A stretch of 64,000 nucleotides of DNA from Rutpela maculata (GCA_936432065.2 OW386289.2:94857736-94921735); one strand, 5' to 3'; counted from the first letter of the stretch, positions 43,525 through 54,050 are shown. Notes: generated by a model from the sequence alone, not told the origin. Program-made: numbers and translations.

Positions 43525-45807
43525 GAAGAGCTAAGTGGATAAAGGTGTTATGTGACATTTTTGAAAATTTTGAGATTTCTACACAGACAACTATTTTAAC
43601 TTATAATCTATCATTTCAATAAGTTTTTGGGATAACAAACCTCTCCTAAATGCGTTTTAATGTTTGATAAAGGTGTTATGTACATATGGTTTTTATATAA
43701 TTTAATGGATAAAGGTGTCATGATCACATACCACCTTTATCCATTACTGTGCGATATTAAATTGTTTTAATCCAAAACACTTTGCTTTTAAAGTTATGTT
43801 ATATTGACAGTAATGTGACAAGTTGTGTTAAGTGTTTCTTACTATTATAGTGAAAATGACCAGTCGTAGTAAACTGATATTACAAATGGCAATGAATAAA
43901 CGATTTCATGAATCATGTAAGATGTTTATAAATTGGCTGATATTTGGAAATAGTGCTTATAGTGTTTTAATCCATATATTCATTTCGTTCAATTTCGAAA
44001 TGGTATGAGATGGTACAAGAGTCGAGACGGTACTTGAGTATCTAATTGTTGTAAACACATTTATACCTTTTGGCAATTCAGCAGAAATCAGTCACATAGT
44101 GGCAATTTCTTCCCAGGCAAGTTTTAATAATGTTTTAAAAACAAAACATTATCAATAATAAAATACGAATTTACCAAAGTATTCTAGCAAATTAGTCTGT
44201 AAATCAGAAATACTGGAAAGTGACGCTTTGCGGTGTTGATTTTTGTACAAACATTTTTATGCTGACAAGTAGAAGAGGGCTGGACCGTAGAAATTTTTAT
44301 GACAAGAGCAGAACTGATATCTGGTATGGCTTCTGCCCACCCAATATTTTGAAAGAGCATTAAATTGTTTAAGGCAAATCTGGCGAATTCCGAAATTCTT
44401 GCGAAAAAATAATAAGTATGATAATTACGCTAATCAAGTCAAAGGTCATTTGGGTTTGTAAGGTTATCATTTAAGAATTACAGGGTTCGCTATGCTTACA
44501 TCTATTGGGTTAAAAAAAATAAAAAAAAAATAAAATAAATAATACTAAAGAATACGGAGAAAATTACAAACTAGTTTTCGAACATCAAAAGCGTGACGGA
44601 GCAAAAGTTACAGTAGATAGAACGATTTGCTTTCTTACTTTAGATCTTCATTCCGCTGCCAAAATTAAGTACATCGAAAGCATTTTACCTTCGTCAAATG
44701 TGGTTTTACAACCTTGGCATACATACATTGAGGAATACTGAAAAAAAAAAGTTCTTTTACACTGAAGATATGGCCAGCCGTGAAAGCCTAGAAATTGCTA
44801 GTTGCTTACATACCTTTTCACAAATTTACAATGAATATTTCCAAGAAAAGATCGATCACATTATAATATGGCCCGACTCCTGTGGTGGACAAAATAAAAA
44901 CTTCAATATCAATACACTTTACCAGTTGTTGATTTTAAAGAGAGAATTTAAAGTTATCGACCATAAATTTTCGGAGGTGAGACATTCATATTTAGATTCA
45001 GACAGAGATTTTGGCAGAGTCGAGAAAATTTTAAGGAAACATCAAACATCTACGTTTCGGACCAGTATCGAGAAATTTTAAGAACTCCCAAAGACGCCGT
45101 TGTCATAGATATGAAGAATTATTTCAAGGATATTGATGGAATTGCCTCAAAACTCAATTGGTACAACAGGAACAAAAACTTGAACAATGAAAAGGTTTAT
45201 TTTCACGGCGGTATAAAATGGCACCTATGGGTGTTACTATTACATCACTAGATGAAATGACTCCATTTTACAAAGTCGATATTTTAAAGAAAAGGAATAT
45301 GCATAAGATAAATTCCGACTGTATTGCTCTAACAGTGTTTAATGAAAACAAGGGCAGCCTAAGTGTAGGAAAACTGGCCAATCTTAAAGAACAATTACCA
45401 TTCGTAAATGAATGGTAAGGCCGTATTATCACAACATACTTGGAAATGACCAAACTGTGGCTCAAAACCGTAGAACTGTCCGACTACCTAAAAATTGTAC
45501 AATGTTTTAATAATAATAAAATATGTTTAATTTCTTAACACTTTTATTCACTAATTCCTTATTCATTTCAGAGAAACTTATGAACGGATAAAGGTGTTAT
45601 GTACATTAATTTTTTAAAATTTTCGAAAATAATGACAACTGACAACTTTAGTTATTTGTCTCTGAAAAGTACATAAAATGTCAATATCATCGCAAAATGC
45701 AAGTTATATAGTCGTTATAACAAAAAAGTTCTCGCCTAAAAACTTTCGAGTTAAATTACTCAATAACGTGTTTTTGTGACATAACACCTTTATCCACTTA
45801 GCTCTTC
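43525..45807 (+). mobile_element. 2283-bp DNA transposon with AATT flanks (Sola-like?)
   Basis: The TIRs GAAGAGCTAAGTGGATAAAG followed by GTGTTATGT are present at both ends, flanked by AATT (43521-43524, 45808-45811). The internal motif GGATAAAGGTGTTATG recurs at 43660, 43705 and 45586 and inverted at 43730, as transposase-binding subterminal repeats often do. It encodes a degraded DDE-like protein (44560-45540). A 4-bp duplication together with this protein type suggests a Sola-like element, but I hold that assignment loosely. It inserted into the innermost part of the large TIR element. Confidence 0.75.
44560..45540 (+). pseudogene. DDE-like transposase of the AATT-flanked transposon
   Basis: Fragments in order: KRDGAKVTVDRTICFLTLDL (about 44590-44650); a 127-codon frame (44698-45081) containing YNLGIHTLRN, ASRESLEIASCLHTF, IIIWPDSCGGQNKNFN, IDHKFSEVRHSYLDSDRDFG and VEK; TPKDAVVIDMKNYF (about 45088-45130, other frame); and a 66-codon frame (45218-45418) with FYKVDILKKRN. 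The order (D)...WSDxCxxQNxN...HxxxxxDxDxxxVE is that of a widespread arthropod and cnidarian transposase-like family; the Asp, the second Asp and the Glu are plausible catalytic residues. The N-terminal region (43860-44560) is too decayed to read. Multiple shifts make it non-functional. Confidence 0.6.
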
Positions 45808-46740
45808 AATTAAAACTGGCAATTTCCGAGCGTAGGACTGGAAAAACATACAATTCAATTTGTAGGACAATGTGGTCATTTAATTTTAAAAACATTTATT
45901 AAGCAATAGTAAAAAAAATAAAGTCATTTTTGTGACCTCATTATTTGGACATGTTGGGAGTGGGGGGCGCTTCGGTCGAACCATCGATTTTGTAGGACAA
46001 ACGTTTTTATCAAATTATCTCAAGATTTAACTAAAAGACTAACTGTTACTAATAAAATTTGAACAATCACCCAATCGACATATATATACCCAAGCGCAGT
46101 TATTAGCTACCACTACCGAGAATTTTCGCAGAGAGAAAAGTTGGACGTCTCGTCAAAACGAAGCTACTCACGAAAATTCAGCATGTTACTAATCATTAAA
46201 AAAACAGGTTGCTGTACTGTGGACTACTACATTTATCCACCGAGATATCTTCAATTTAGGAAATAATCATTTTTGGGAAATTGAGAATCGCTATGTAATG
46301 TGAGAACAAGATTTCCATCACAAGTTCAAAATCAATGTTAGGTGTGGTATCATAGGAAAACACACGAGTTATCAAGAAATTTAAATGGTAAGAATTATTT
46401 ATAGTTTTTAAAAAACGATTTTATTGACAAGCTGGGTGCAATACCATTGAATTTGAACCAAAGTAAATTATTTTTACCCGCCACATTTTAACAATCAAGT
46501 ACGAACCAATTTAAGCACCCATTTTCATGAACGCTCATGGTAGGCTGTTTCCTTGACCGCCTCGTAATCCAAATTTTAATACTTTGGATTTCGGTATGTG
46601 GGGCGCAATAAAGGAACTTGGAAAATACTTTAAACACTCGCGCCCAACATTGGCGTGAAAGCAGTGCAGCAACACTCTTTTTTGATCCAATATGAGGTGA
46701 CCTTTCATGAATGAAATGGATAAGTATATCGAGGTAAACG

Positions 46741-47162
46741 GTGGACATATTGACATTTCCTATGAAATAATATTTCTTTTTTTTGAGTTTTCTTACACGG
46801 GGAGTGAGATATATCTTTTTTATTTTGCTTTTTAATAATTCCGGACTTTGAAAGCAACAAATATTCATTTATAACGAAGTGTCCTCTAAGGTGGGGCTTG
46901 AGATATTACTATACTCGTTAAGATGTCTGATAAGAGAGCTTTCCTATAATACTAACATGATCAGACTGAGGCCAACAGTATATCTATTCTTGATTTTTAT
47001 ACTGAATGCTGGATTTTAAGCGTATGAAAGAAGTTGATGAGATATCTCGTATGAAAGATTTCTTGTTAATATACTAGCATAATCAGGATTAGATCACCAG
47101 TATATGAAACGAATAGATTATTTCATTCAAAATTGTTTGCTGAATACCCAAAATAAAATTCT
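46741..47162. other. AT-rich interval, no gene seen
   Basis: The minus frames at 46488-46868 overlap the transposase relic antisense and are discarded. Nothing else seen. Confidence 0.4.
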
Positions 47163-48215
47163 TTAAGCAAAAATAAAAGATATTAAATTTTTGGGACGCC
47201 TCTTCCTCTTGACAGAATCTGTATGTTGCATCCTCATACAGCCCCATCTGTTAAGCCTACAGTGTCCAGATAGAAGGCCCTCCATTTTCCTAATTGTATT
47301 TCTATTTTGGCGTAGCAGGTCTTCAGTAAAGTCCGATTGTTCTTTAATGAACACTTTGGTTCGTTTCTACCATGGGAAACTCTTCCACCACTATAGAGAT
47401 TTATTTTGTACCCATTTATTAATGGGTGCTCGTATGCATGGCTTAACCACACCACAGAAGGTTTCGGACACTAAACAACCTGAAGTGTAACTCTCGTAAA
47501 ATTACGTTAAAAAGGCGTGAAAAACTTAGTCGACCTTCGCCCATTTTATTGGGAGTATCCTGGGGACTGGCTTCACACAAACGGAGTTGACCACCACTTT
47601 TAAAGGAAGTTTGTCCATTACTAAATACACAGAAACAATACCACTAAGGACAAAACACAAAAAATAACAATTCCAACGCAACTCACTCTAGCTAGAAATA
47701 TGAGAAACCGTAGAAACTACTTTTCGCCCTGCTTGGAAACGGCAAATCTACAAACGCTCCCAAAAAACTGGTGATTTCACGTGCGCCAACTTGGATGCGC
47801 GAACTTTTCCCGCCAATGCGAGTTACACTTCAGCTTGTTCAGTGGTTCGGATCGTATTAGGGCTTTATACACACTTTCCCTGACCAGTTCATCAGCATTT
47901 TCATTTCCCAGGTGTCCCTCGTGTCCTGGTACCCACGCCACGGTCACTTTGGTTTAACTTCCTAGGTCAATGAGGTATGTAATCCCATACTAGTCTTGGA
48001 TCGACCTGCATGGAAGCGATTGCCTTTAGTGCCGTTCCTTGCCTCATTATTTCCTTTGCACCCCACTGTAAAATGGCCACTTCAGCTTGAAATACTGTGG
48101 CGTGTTTTCCTAGGCTTATTAGGATCGTTGCTCTCGATCTTATCCCGTAAATCCCAGCTCCGACTCCCTGTTCTATTTTGGTGCCGTCCTTATACCGACT
48201 ATTTGTGCTTATAGG
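47163..48215 (-). pseudogene. LINE RNase H-C-terminal copy (same family as 49.7-53.0 kb)
   Basis: The minus strand carries RNase H (YKDGTKIEQGVGAGIYGI at about 48190, HATVFQAEVAILQWGAKEIM at about 48100, ALKAI then MQVDPRLVWDYI at about 48010, TRTRGTPGK near 47915). After a MITE insertion it continues with FCGVVKPCIRAPINKWVQNK (about 47455-47400) and TEDLLRQNRNTIRKMEGLLS then GHCRLNR (47330-47250). It aligns region by region with 52100-52720 on the plus strand. Stops and frameshifts abound. It is the 3' end of a 5'-truncated insertion facing the better copy. Confidence 0.8.
47469..47844. mobile_element. 376-bp MITE inserted in the LINE copy
   Basis: The TIRs CACTAAACAACCTGAAGTGT and CACTGAACAAGCTGAAGTGT continue AACTCKC on both ends (~25 bp, two mismatches). 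The flanks GTTTCGGA (47461-47468) and GTTCGGAT (47845-47852) are near-identical 7-8-bp duplications of the LINE target. An 8-bp duplication points to a hAT-like mover in spite of the CACTA-like first bases. Non-coding. Confidence 0.8.
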
Positions 48216-48419
48216 TAGATAGATATATATTAAAATATTAAAATATATCCAAAAACATAAACACGTATAGAATATAAAAAGGCATACACAAAAACATTCA
48301 TATACAAACAGATACGCATGTAAATAAAAATAATAAAATGAGTACGTACAAATAATTTATGAGGCATTTATACAGTGAATAATTATATTTATAATGCATA
48401 TTTATATTATTAAAGATAG
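48216..48419. other. AT-rich boundary sequence
   Basis: ATATATTAAAATATTAAAATATA-type sequence; probably the AT-rich 3' trailer of the minus-strand LINE that follows. Confidence 0.4.
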
Positions 48420-49265
48420 AAACTCTTGTACACTTTATCCAGGAAGTATGATTTTGTCTGCTTTTTAAAACTAGAGAAACTTTTAAATCTTTTAACTTTT
48501 GAGATAAGGTAACAAATATTTTTATGAAGTTGTAGGCAGAGGATATTTATAAGCTCTTGTCTTATGAGTAGGTATTATTAAGTTGCTACCATGTCTTGTT
48601 CTGTAACTATGACATTTTCCAACTTCTTCGAAATTATGTTTATTTCCATATAGAAATATAGAAGATACCATTTTTGAAATATTCCTTGCAACTGGTCGTA
48701 GGCTGTAGATTAAAAATTAGCCTAATCAATCTTTCTTGGGATATCAGTACTCTGCTTATGCCACTACCAACTCCCCAGGATGCAATATTATTTGCCATAT
48801 GGCTATAAGCCAGCAAGTAATATATAGTTAACAATTCTTTGTTGTCGAGACTGGATTTCATTTGGAATATCGCATAAAAGGCCGAATTTAGTTGGCCACA
48901 AACAAACTCAATATGGTTATCCCACCTTAATCGACAGTCTAGATGTGTACCCAAAAATTTTGTAGCCACAGATAACGTAATTTTCTTTTCTGTCTTCAAA
49001 TTCTGAAGTAGAGGTTTTTGAAGATGAAAATTTAAATATACTGTCTTGCTCTCAGAATTAATTTATTATGCATTCTATTCATCACATGTGCGATTTACCC
49101 TTAAAGCGAGTTCTTCTGGTGTCGACGCTGAAACTGATATTAAGGTATCATCCGCAAACATTGTAACTTGACCAGCGGACAGATGTTGTGGAAGATCATC
49201 TATATATATCATAAAAAGATGACAACACCGAACTCTGTTGCACTCTACATTTTTTTTATGCAAGA
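48420..49265 (-). pseudogene. jockey-like LINE reverse transcriptase fragment
   Basis: The minus frame at 49263-49075 contains CHLFMIYIDDLPQHL and VTMFADDTLISV, i.e. the PLLFxIYIxDLP block and the catalytic FADD. The frame at 48999-48640 continues with FLGTHLDCRLRWDNHIEFV (thumb) and SSLDNKELLTIYY. A decayed tail (to about 48420) reads SAYNFIKIFVTLSQKLKDLK, like the PxxIxxLxxFKxxLK end of jockey-type polymerases. There is no RNase H, unlike the neighbouring LINE family. Stops lie between the blocks; 5'-truncated. Confidence 0.75.
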
Positions 49266-49679
49266 TATAACATTATTACTTTTTACTATCATTTTTCTAT
49301 TTTCCATATACGACCGTATCCACATTAATATGCTCCCCCCCCGTATTCCAATAGAATATAACTTATTATCTAAAAATTCCATATCCACTCCTCGCTGTCG
49401 GATGAGAATTGGTTGAAAATCTTTGTTAAAGTTATACTTGGGGACTATAGTATCCGTGGGTACTCCAATTACCTTTTTTATTATTTCTCTAAGTTAATTT
49501 TTGTTTATATGAGGTGGTTTCACCAGATAGCTGCTAGGCTAATAATTAAAGTGTTTTTAATAAGACCATTAGGAAATAAGTGAACATTGCAGTTGGGAGT
49601 TACGGACTGCGAATGCCAATTAAACAGGATAACTTCCGTTATTTTTACTTTTTGAGAAAATAGCAACAGGGTCAACGGA
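49266..49679. other. interval without gene
   Basis: GCAGTTGGGAGTTACGGACT with GCGAATGCC at 49588-49616 has a diverged relative at 54290-54315 (GTGGTTGGGGGCTACAAACT with GCGAATACC), a further dispersed repeat. Nothing coding. Confidence 0.4.
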
Positions 49680-49689
49680 AGAGGGGACG

Positions 49690-50420
49690 AAGAGCTGGGT
49701 TATATGCTCCGCCTACTTTCCAGGCGAGAAAGGATCCTGTCCTCCGCAATTCCTAAGCGACATAGTTGCCTATTGCGGGAGAAGGAACCTTCCAATGACA
49801 ACAGGATGTGATGCCAACGCACATCACATGGTGAGGGGAAGAACCAACATCAACGTGAGGGGTGAATCTTTATTACAATTCATTCTAAGTGAAAGGCTAC
49901 TAATAGCCAACATAGGCAAGAACCCTACTTTTGTTACTTCAGTGCGTAAAGTCTTGGATATAACCTTATGCACGAGTAACGTAAGCGATAACATTATTAA
50001 TTGGCTGGTGTCAGAAGAGCCATCAGACTCCGATCACAGGCACATAAGATTTGATATCATGATCCCATCTCTGACGGAGACAAAGTTCAGAAATCTCCGA
50101 GAAACCAACTGGGAAGGCTATTCAGAGCCCCTCAGAAGGTACCTGGAGGGAGGAACAGCATCCGGAAGAGATGTAAAGAGCCTTGAGGTGACAGTAGAAC
50201 AGGTAAGCGAGGCGATAATAGCCGCTTACCAGGAAAACTGTCCAGGGAAAACAAGGAAAAACGGGGGTAAAACAATCTGGTGGAACAAACATTTAGAAGG
50301 TCTTAGAACATAAGTGAGAAAACTGTTCAATAAGGCCAGATGCAAACAAAATTGGGATACCTACAAAATAAAACTCACGCAATACAACAACAAAATCCGC
50401 AAGGACAAAAGAGACTCATG
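49690..50420 (+). pseudogene. LINE endonuclease domain and linker
   Basis: Reads from about 49695 (SSAYFPGEKG, LSDIVAYCGRRNLPM) into the 172-codon frame at 49795-50313. The TGCDANAHH block holds the conserved Asp and His of apurinic-like endonucleases. NPTFVTSVRKVLDITLC is the TF...DITL block, and SDSDHRHIRFD is the catalytic SDH. This enzyme nicks the genomic target to prime reverse transcription. The upstream catalytic residues are missing because of 5' truncation. A TAA at 50311-50313 and a TGA near 50419 interrupt the polyprotein. Confidence 0.85.
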
Positions 50421-50478
50421 AAGGAGGTTTTGGGAAGAGGTCAATGATGGCCCTGTAGCCTCCAAAATCCATAGGGTC

Positions 50479-51560
50479 TTGGCCAAGGATGGTTGTACTG
50501 CAAATGAAGTAGGCTTCCTCAAGAAAGGGGATGAAACCTACACAGAAACACTAACGGAAAACATCAAATTGCTCATGGAGGCACACTTTCCGGATTTACT
50601 GATATTGGAGGGTTCGGAGGCCGTGAAATTCTCAGATCAAAGGCCGAAGCGGCCCAGACCTGCGGATTGGAGGCTGGTCAATGAGGTAGTAAAACCCGAC
50701 AAAATCAGATGGGCAATTAGCAAGTTCCAACCATTCAAGGCTCCTGGAATGGATGGAATATACTAATACCACACTTGTGTAAAATATTCAGAGCCTGTCT
50801 GGTCTGGAAGTACATACTACACACATGGCGGAAAGTGAAGGTCACCTATCTACCAAACGCCCAAGTCATATAGACCTATGTAAGCCTGTCCTCTTTCCTA
50901 CTCTAAACGTTGGAAAGACTACTGGACGAAATACTCAGGAAAAACCTCCTTAATGAGCATCAATATGCTTACCAGCCGGGAAAGTCAACAAACCTCGCGG
51001 TGGATGATTTAAATAGGCTACTGACAAAGTTATTAGATGACAAAGAAATGGCAGTGACAACATTTATAGATATAGAAGGAGCGTTCAATAACGCGACAAT
51101 GCAATCTTTAACGAATGCGTTGTTAAATGGAGGAGTCCCAACAATACTCTGCCAGTGGATTAAAGCCAGTCTAGAAAACAGGATAATATTATCCAATCTA
51201 GGCAAGGCTACCATTGAGGCAAAAGTGAGTACAGGCTGCCCTCAAGGAGGAGTATTATCTCCACTGCTGTGGGCAACCCTTGTTGACGAACTCCTCCGAA
51301 AAATTTCCGCAGAAGGCTTTTACTGCCTAGGATATGCTGACGATCTAGCGATAGTAGTCAATCGTCCGATTTGCGAACACGGTATCAGAGCGTTCACAAA
51401 GAGCCCTAAATATTGTCGACAGGTGGTGTAGTGAGGAAGGACTTTCCATAAATACTCACAAAACTACAGTCGTCACCTTTACACGGAAAAGAGCCTTGGG
51501 AGGCCTAATGGAGTGGAAATTCTATTTGCCAGCGAGGTTAAATACCTAGGAGTCATTTTC
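50479..51560 (+). pseudogene. LINE reverse transcriptase
   Basis: A 95-codon frame (50479-50766) ends FKAPGMDGIY, the K-xPGxDGI block that opens the fingers. A frameshifted stretch (50767-50905) is followed by a 173-codon frame (50910-51431): LNEHQYAYQPGKSTNLAV (RT motif 2a), FIDIEGAFNN (first catalytic Asp), GCPQGGVLSPLLWATLVD and GYADDLAIV (YADD catalytic pair). After another shift, VKYLGVIFDQKLT (about 51537-51578) begins the thumb. All core motifs survive, but the stops and shifts rule out a functional enzyme. Confidence 0.88.
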
Positions 51561-51598
51561 GACCAAAAGCTGACATGAAATTCCCACATCCCAAAAAG

Positions 51599-52470
51599 TC
51601 ACACAGAAAGCAACAATTGCCCTGGGAAGGTGCAGGCAGATGTGTGGAAAAAACTGGGGGTTAAACCCCAAGATGACCCTATGGGTTGTAAGACCCCACT
51701 CGGTGGTATGGTGGACCAAGACACTGCAGTTTGGAGCAGTAAGGCCATTAAGTGGCGTACAAAGACTTGCTTGCCTGTGCGCCACTGGTGCCATAAAAAC
51801 TGCTCCCACGGCTGCATTGGAAGTCCTTTTAGACCTGACACCAATACACATATTTATCCAAGGAAGAAGCTCGTTCAGTGGTAAATAGGCTAATGCAAGG
51901 CACAACGTCCATAAGACAACAACACGGAATAGAGTACCTAAAGTTATGCTCAGAGCTGAAGGCAGATCCCATTTTGGGAATTCCCAAGGACACTATGGTC
52001 CCAAAGCATAACTTCTACAAAAATTTTCAAATCAAAATACCAGACAGAGAGGACTGGAAAAACGGTCCCCCAATATCGGCGCAAACAATCTAGTATACGG
52101 ACGGCTCCAAGACAGAACAAGAGGTCGGAGCTAGGATTTACAGGATAAGGTCGAAAACGGAAATCCTGATAAGTCTAGGAATACACGCCACAATATTTCA
52201 GGCTGAAGTGCCCGCTCTACAGTGGTGTGCAAAGGAAATAATGAGGCAAGGAACTATAAACCAGTCAATTGCCATTTTTTCCGATAGCCAAGCAGCGCTA
52301 AAGGCACTAAATTCCATGCAGGTCGATTCAAGACTAGTATGGGATTGTATAAATGCCCTTACAGACCTGTGAAGTCAGAACAAAGTGACCGTGGCATGGG
52401 TACCAGGACACTAAGGACACAGAGGAAATGAGAAGGCTGATGAACTGGCCCGAGAAGGCGCATCTAAGGC
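51599..52470 (+). pseudogene. LINE thumb/connection and RNase H
   Basis: Alternating frames: LACLCATGAIKTAPTAALEV and LLDLTPIHIFI (51755-51870), the TAALEVLLDLTPIH block; frame 51878-52093; then, after a TAG at 52091-52093, YTDGSKTEQEVGARIYRI (about 52094-52147), the first RNase H Asp. FQAEVPALQWCAKEIM has the second acidic residue (Glu), SDSQAALKAL the third (Asp) and WVPGH then GNEKADELAREGA the last. The domain removes RNA from the cDNA hybrid. Two stops (52371, 52411) fall inside. Confidence 0.82.
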
Positions 52471-52888
52471 CCTAGTAGGACCCGAACCTTTTTGCGGTGT
52501 GGCTAAGCCACGCATACGAACATCCATTAACGAATGGGTACAAAATAAATCTCAAGAGTGGTGGAAGAATTTCCCACAACAGATACAGGCCAAAAAGTTC
52601 ATTAAAGAACGATCCGCCAAATTCACGGAAGACCTACTACGCCAAAATAGAAAAGCTATTAGGATAATAGTAGGTCTTCTAACTGGACATTGTAGGCTTA
52701 ATAGACCTGGCAGAGGATGCAACATGCAGATTCTGTCAAGAGGAAGAGGAAACCTCAGTACATGTGCTGTGCCATTGCGAAGGCCTAGCCAAACTGAGGT
52801 TCCAACTACTTGGCGAAGAGAAACCAAGGAGCCCTTATCAAGGCTGTGGAGTCTGATACAAAAGACAAAGCTGGATAAGGAGCTCTAA
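52470..52888 (+). pseudogene. LINE C-terminal region with CCHC remnant
   Basis: The frame at 52499-52888 contains INEWVQNKSQEWWKNFPQ and IIVGLLTGHCRLNRPGRGC. In the neighbouring frame the natural C-terminus is visible as EDATCRFCQEEEETSVHVL then CHCEGLAKLR, a C-x2-C...H...C zinc-binding motif typical of this LINE group. The frameshift is near 52705. The stop at 52886 is thus probably not the original one. Confidence 0.75.
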
Positions 52889-52990
52889 GTAAAATAGACA
52901 AGGAGCGCCATAATAGATCCACAGGGGTCGCGGTGGCCAAGGCCAATCAGCCAGCTCCTTTTTCAATCTAATCTAATCTAATCTAATCCT

Positions 52991-53284
52991 ACTGGTATAT
53001 AAATAAGGGCAAAAGTAATTATATATTTATTTACACAAGTACCCAATACATTATTCATGTAACTGCTTCATATAAATTAATACATAAGTCCGTTTCGATA
53101 AAAAATACAAAAATCGCATTTTTAAAATTTTGAATTTTGGAGCTTCGACCTTCTGTATTTTTAAAATAAAGATATTTTGGAACTTTATTTTGCAACGATT
53201 CCGTCGACAACAAATTACCCATGCCTTTGGTGCTGGGTCGTTTGGCAGAACTATTTTTTATTGAAATCTATTGGATACGTGTAA
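52991..53284. other. AT-rich interval, no gene seen
   Basis: No supportable feature. Confidence 0.4.
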
Positions 53285-53660
53285 GTCGAAGTTGGAAATG
53301 TGATGTTCCAGCCACGGGCTCTTCTGAGGAAATGAGGAGACACGTATTCGACGGCTTTCAAAAAGAGACCCCTATACGGGTGAATGGAAAGAAGCATGAA
53401 ATTTGGCAGAAATACTCTTTATTAGGATCTATTAAACACGAATAAGATGAAATTTCACTTTTTGAAAGGGTGAAAACAGGTAGATGGTCTAGAGGGTACC
53501 CGTATCTCTGAAATGTCGAAAGTCAGAAACGCCATGTTTCAGCGATGGACTCTTCTGAGGAAATAAGGAGACACGTATTCGACGGTTTTCAAAAAGAGAC
53601 CTCCCAAACGGGTGAACAGGGAGAGGGAGGTTTTTCAGCATGAAATTTGACACATATCCG
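53285..53660. repeat. ~240-bp tandem repeat, two copies
   Basis: The blocks GGCTCTTCTGAGGAAATGAG, GAGACACGTATTCGACGG, TTTTCAAAAAGAGACC and AGCATGAAATTTG at 53315-53405 recur at 53545-53650 with small changes. The frames at 53221-53445 and 53489-53671 lie within it, on opposite strands, and are not genes. Confidence 0.8.
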
Positions 53661-53750
53661 CCCATGTGCACTATTATCGACTAAAATAATTATTTTTTCG
53701 TTTAACTTGCTCTAACACAAAAATAGAATAATAAATTGTTATCAAATTGC

Positions 53751-54050
53751 GATGCGCAGTGGGTTTCCTCGAGTGCGGTGGATGCGCAGTGGGTTTCCTT
53801 GAATGCAATGGATGTGCAGTGGGTTTCCCCGAGTACTATGGATGCGCAGTGGGTTTCCTTGAATGCAATGGATGTGCAGTGGGTTTCCCCGAGTACTATG
53901 GATGCGCAGTGGGTTTCGTCGAGTACAATGGATGCTCAGTAGGTTTCCCCGAGTGCTATTGATGCCCAGTGGGTTTCCTCGAGTACTACAGATGCGCAGT
54001 GGGTTTCCTCGAGTACCATGGATGCATAGTGGGTTCTCTTGGGTGCACTT
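53751..54050. repeat. 30-bp minisatellite array 3, solitary
   Basis: Ten units of exactly 30 bp (GATGCGCAGTGGGTTTCC + TCGAGTACTATG). Units 2-3 and 4-5 form an identical 60-bp higher-order duplication, so the array has expanded recently. Unlike arrays 1 and 2 it has no ~600-bp repeats beside it. All three plus frames and one minus frame stay open for most of the array, giving repetitive peptides; these are artefacts of the 30-bp period. Confidence 0.95.

Larger units (their letters stand above)
41816..46224. mobile_element. large TIR element (~430-bp TIRs), itself containing a second transposon
   Basis: The left TIR (41816-42245) and right TIR (about 45812-46224) are inverted copies: GTCCACAGTACAGC at both tips, AATGATTAGTAACA, TTCTCGGTAGTGGTAGCTAA, CAATTTGTAGGACAATGTGG and CTACGCTCGGAAATTG. 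A TA dinucleotide stands on both sides. Removing it rejoins the IS630/mariner relic. Without the nested 2283-bp transposon it is about 2.1 kb with no evident transposase. Region 42246-43520 is AT-rich, with an unpaired MITE end (CACTCTGTATATTC) at 43285. The superfamily is not established. Confidence 0.8.
41431..46740 (+). pseudogene. IS630/Tc1-mariner transposase relic, split by a 4.4-kb insertion
   Basis: The N-terminal half is at 41431-41810: a 73-codon frame (TTPDQEDEILVRSPQTSSKR, an HTH region) followed in another frame by PYHFTPVQNLLPTDLPLRYQ (about 41693-41752), the family's PYHxxxVQxLLPxD block. The C-terminal half resumes after the insertion, at 46227: NHFWEIENRYVM and FHHKFKINVRCGIIGKH (about 46268-46365), then NPNFNTLDFGMWGAIKEL (about 46568-46620), the SPDLNPLDFxxWG block near the last catalytic residue. 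Stops and shifts throughout. It is a different copy from, but the same broad family as, the relic at 33500. Confidence 0.75.
49680..52990 (+). mobile_element. LINE with endonuclease, RT and RNase H (R1/I-like), 5'-truncated
   Basis: The best-preserved retrotransposon in the window. The order is APE endonuclease (49690-50313), linker, reverse transcriptase (50479-51431), thumb, RNase H (52095-52470), C-terminal zinc-knuckle region (52470-52888), a short 3' UTR, and a tail of four AATCT units at 52974-52990. Short-repeat 3' tails rather than poly(A) are common in this LINE group. Codon usage is much less AT-rich than the surroundings, indicating recent arrival. ORF1 and the start of the endonuclease are missing. 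Confidence 0.85.

Noticed and set aside
46488..46868. A 126-codon minus-strand frame
   Set aside because: Antisense to the IS630/mariner transposase relic, whose plus-strand motifs (LDFGMWGAIKEL) are recognisable.
51546..51905. A 119-codon minus-strand frame
   Set aside because: Antisense to the thumb region of the plus-strand LINE.
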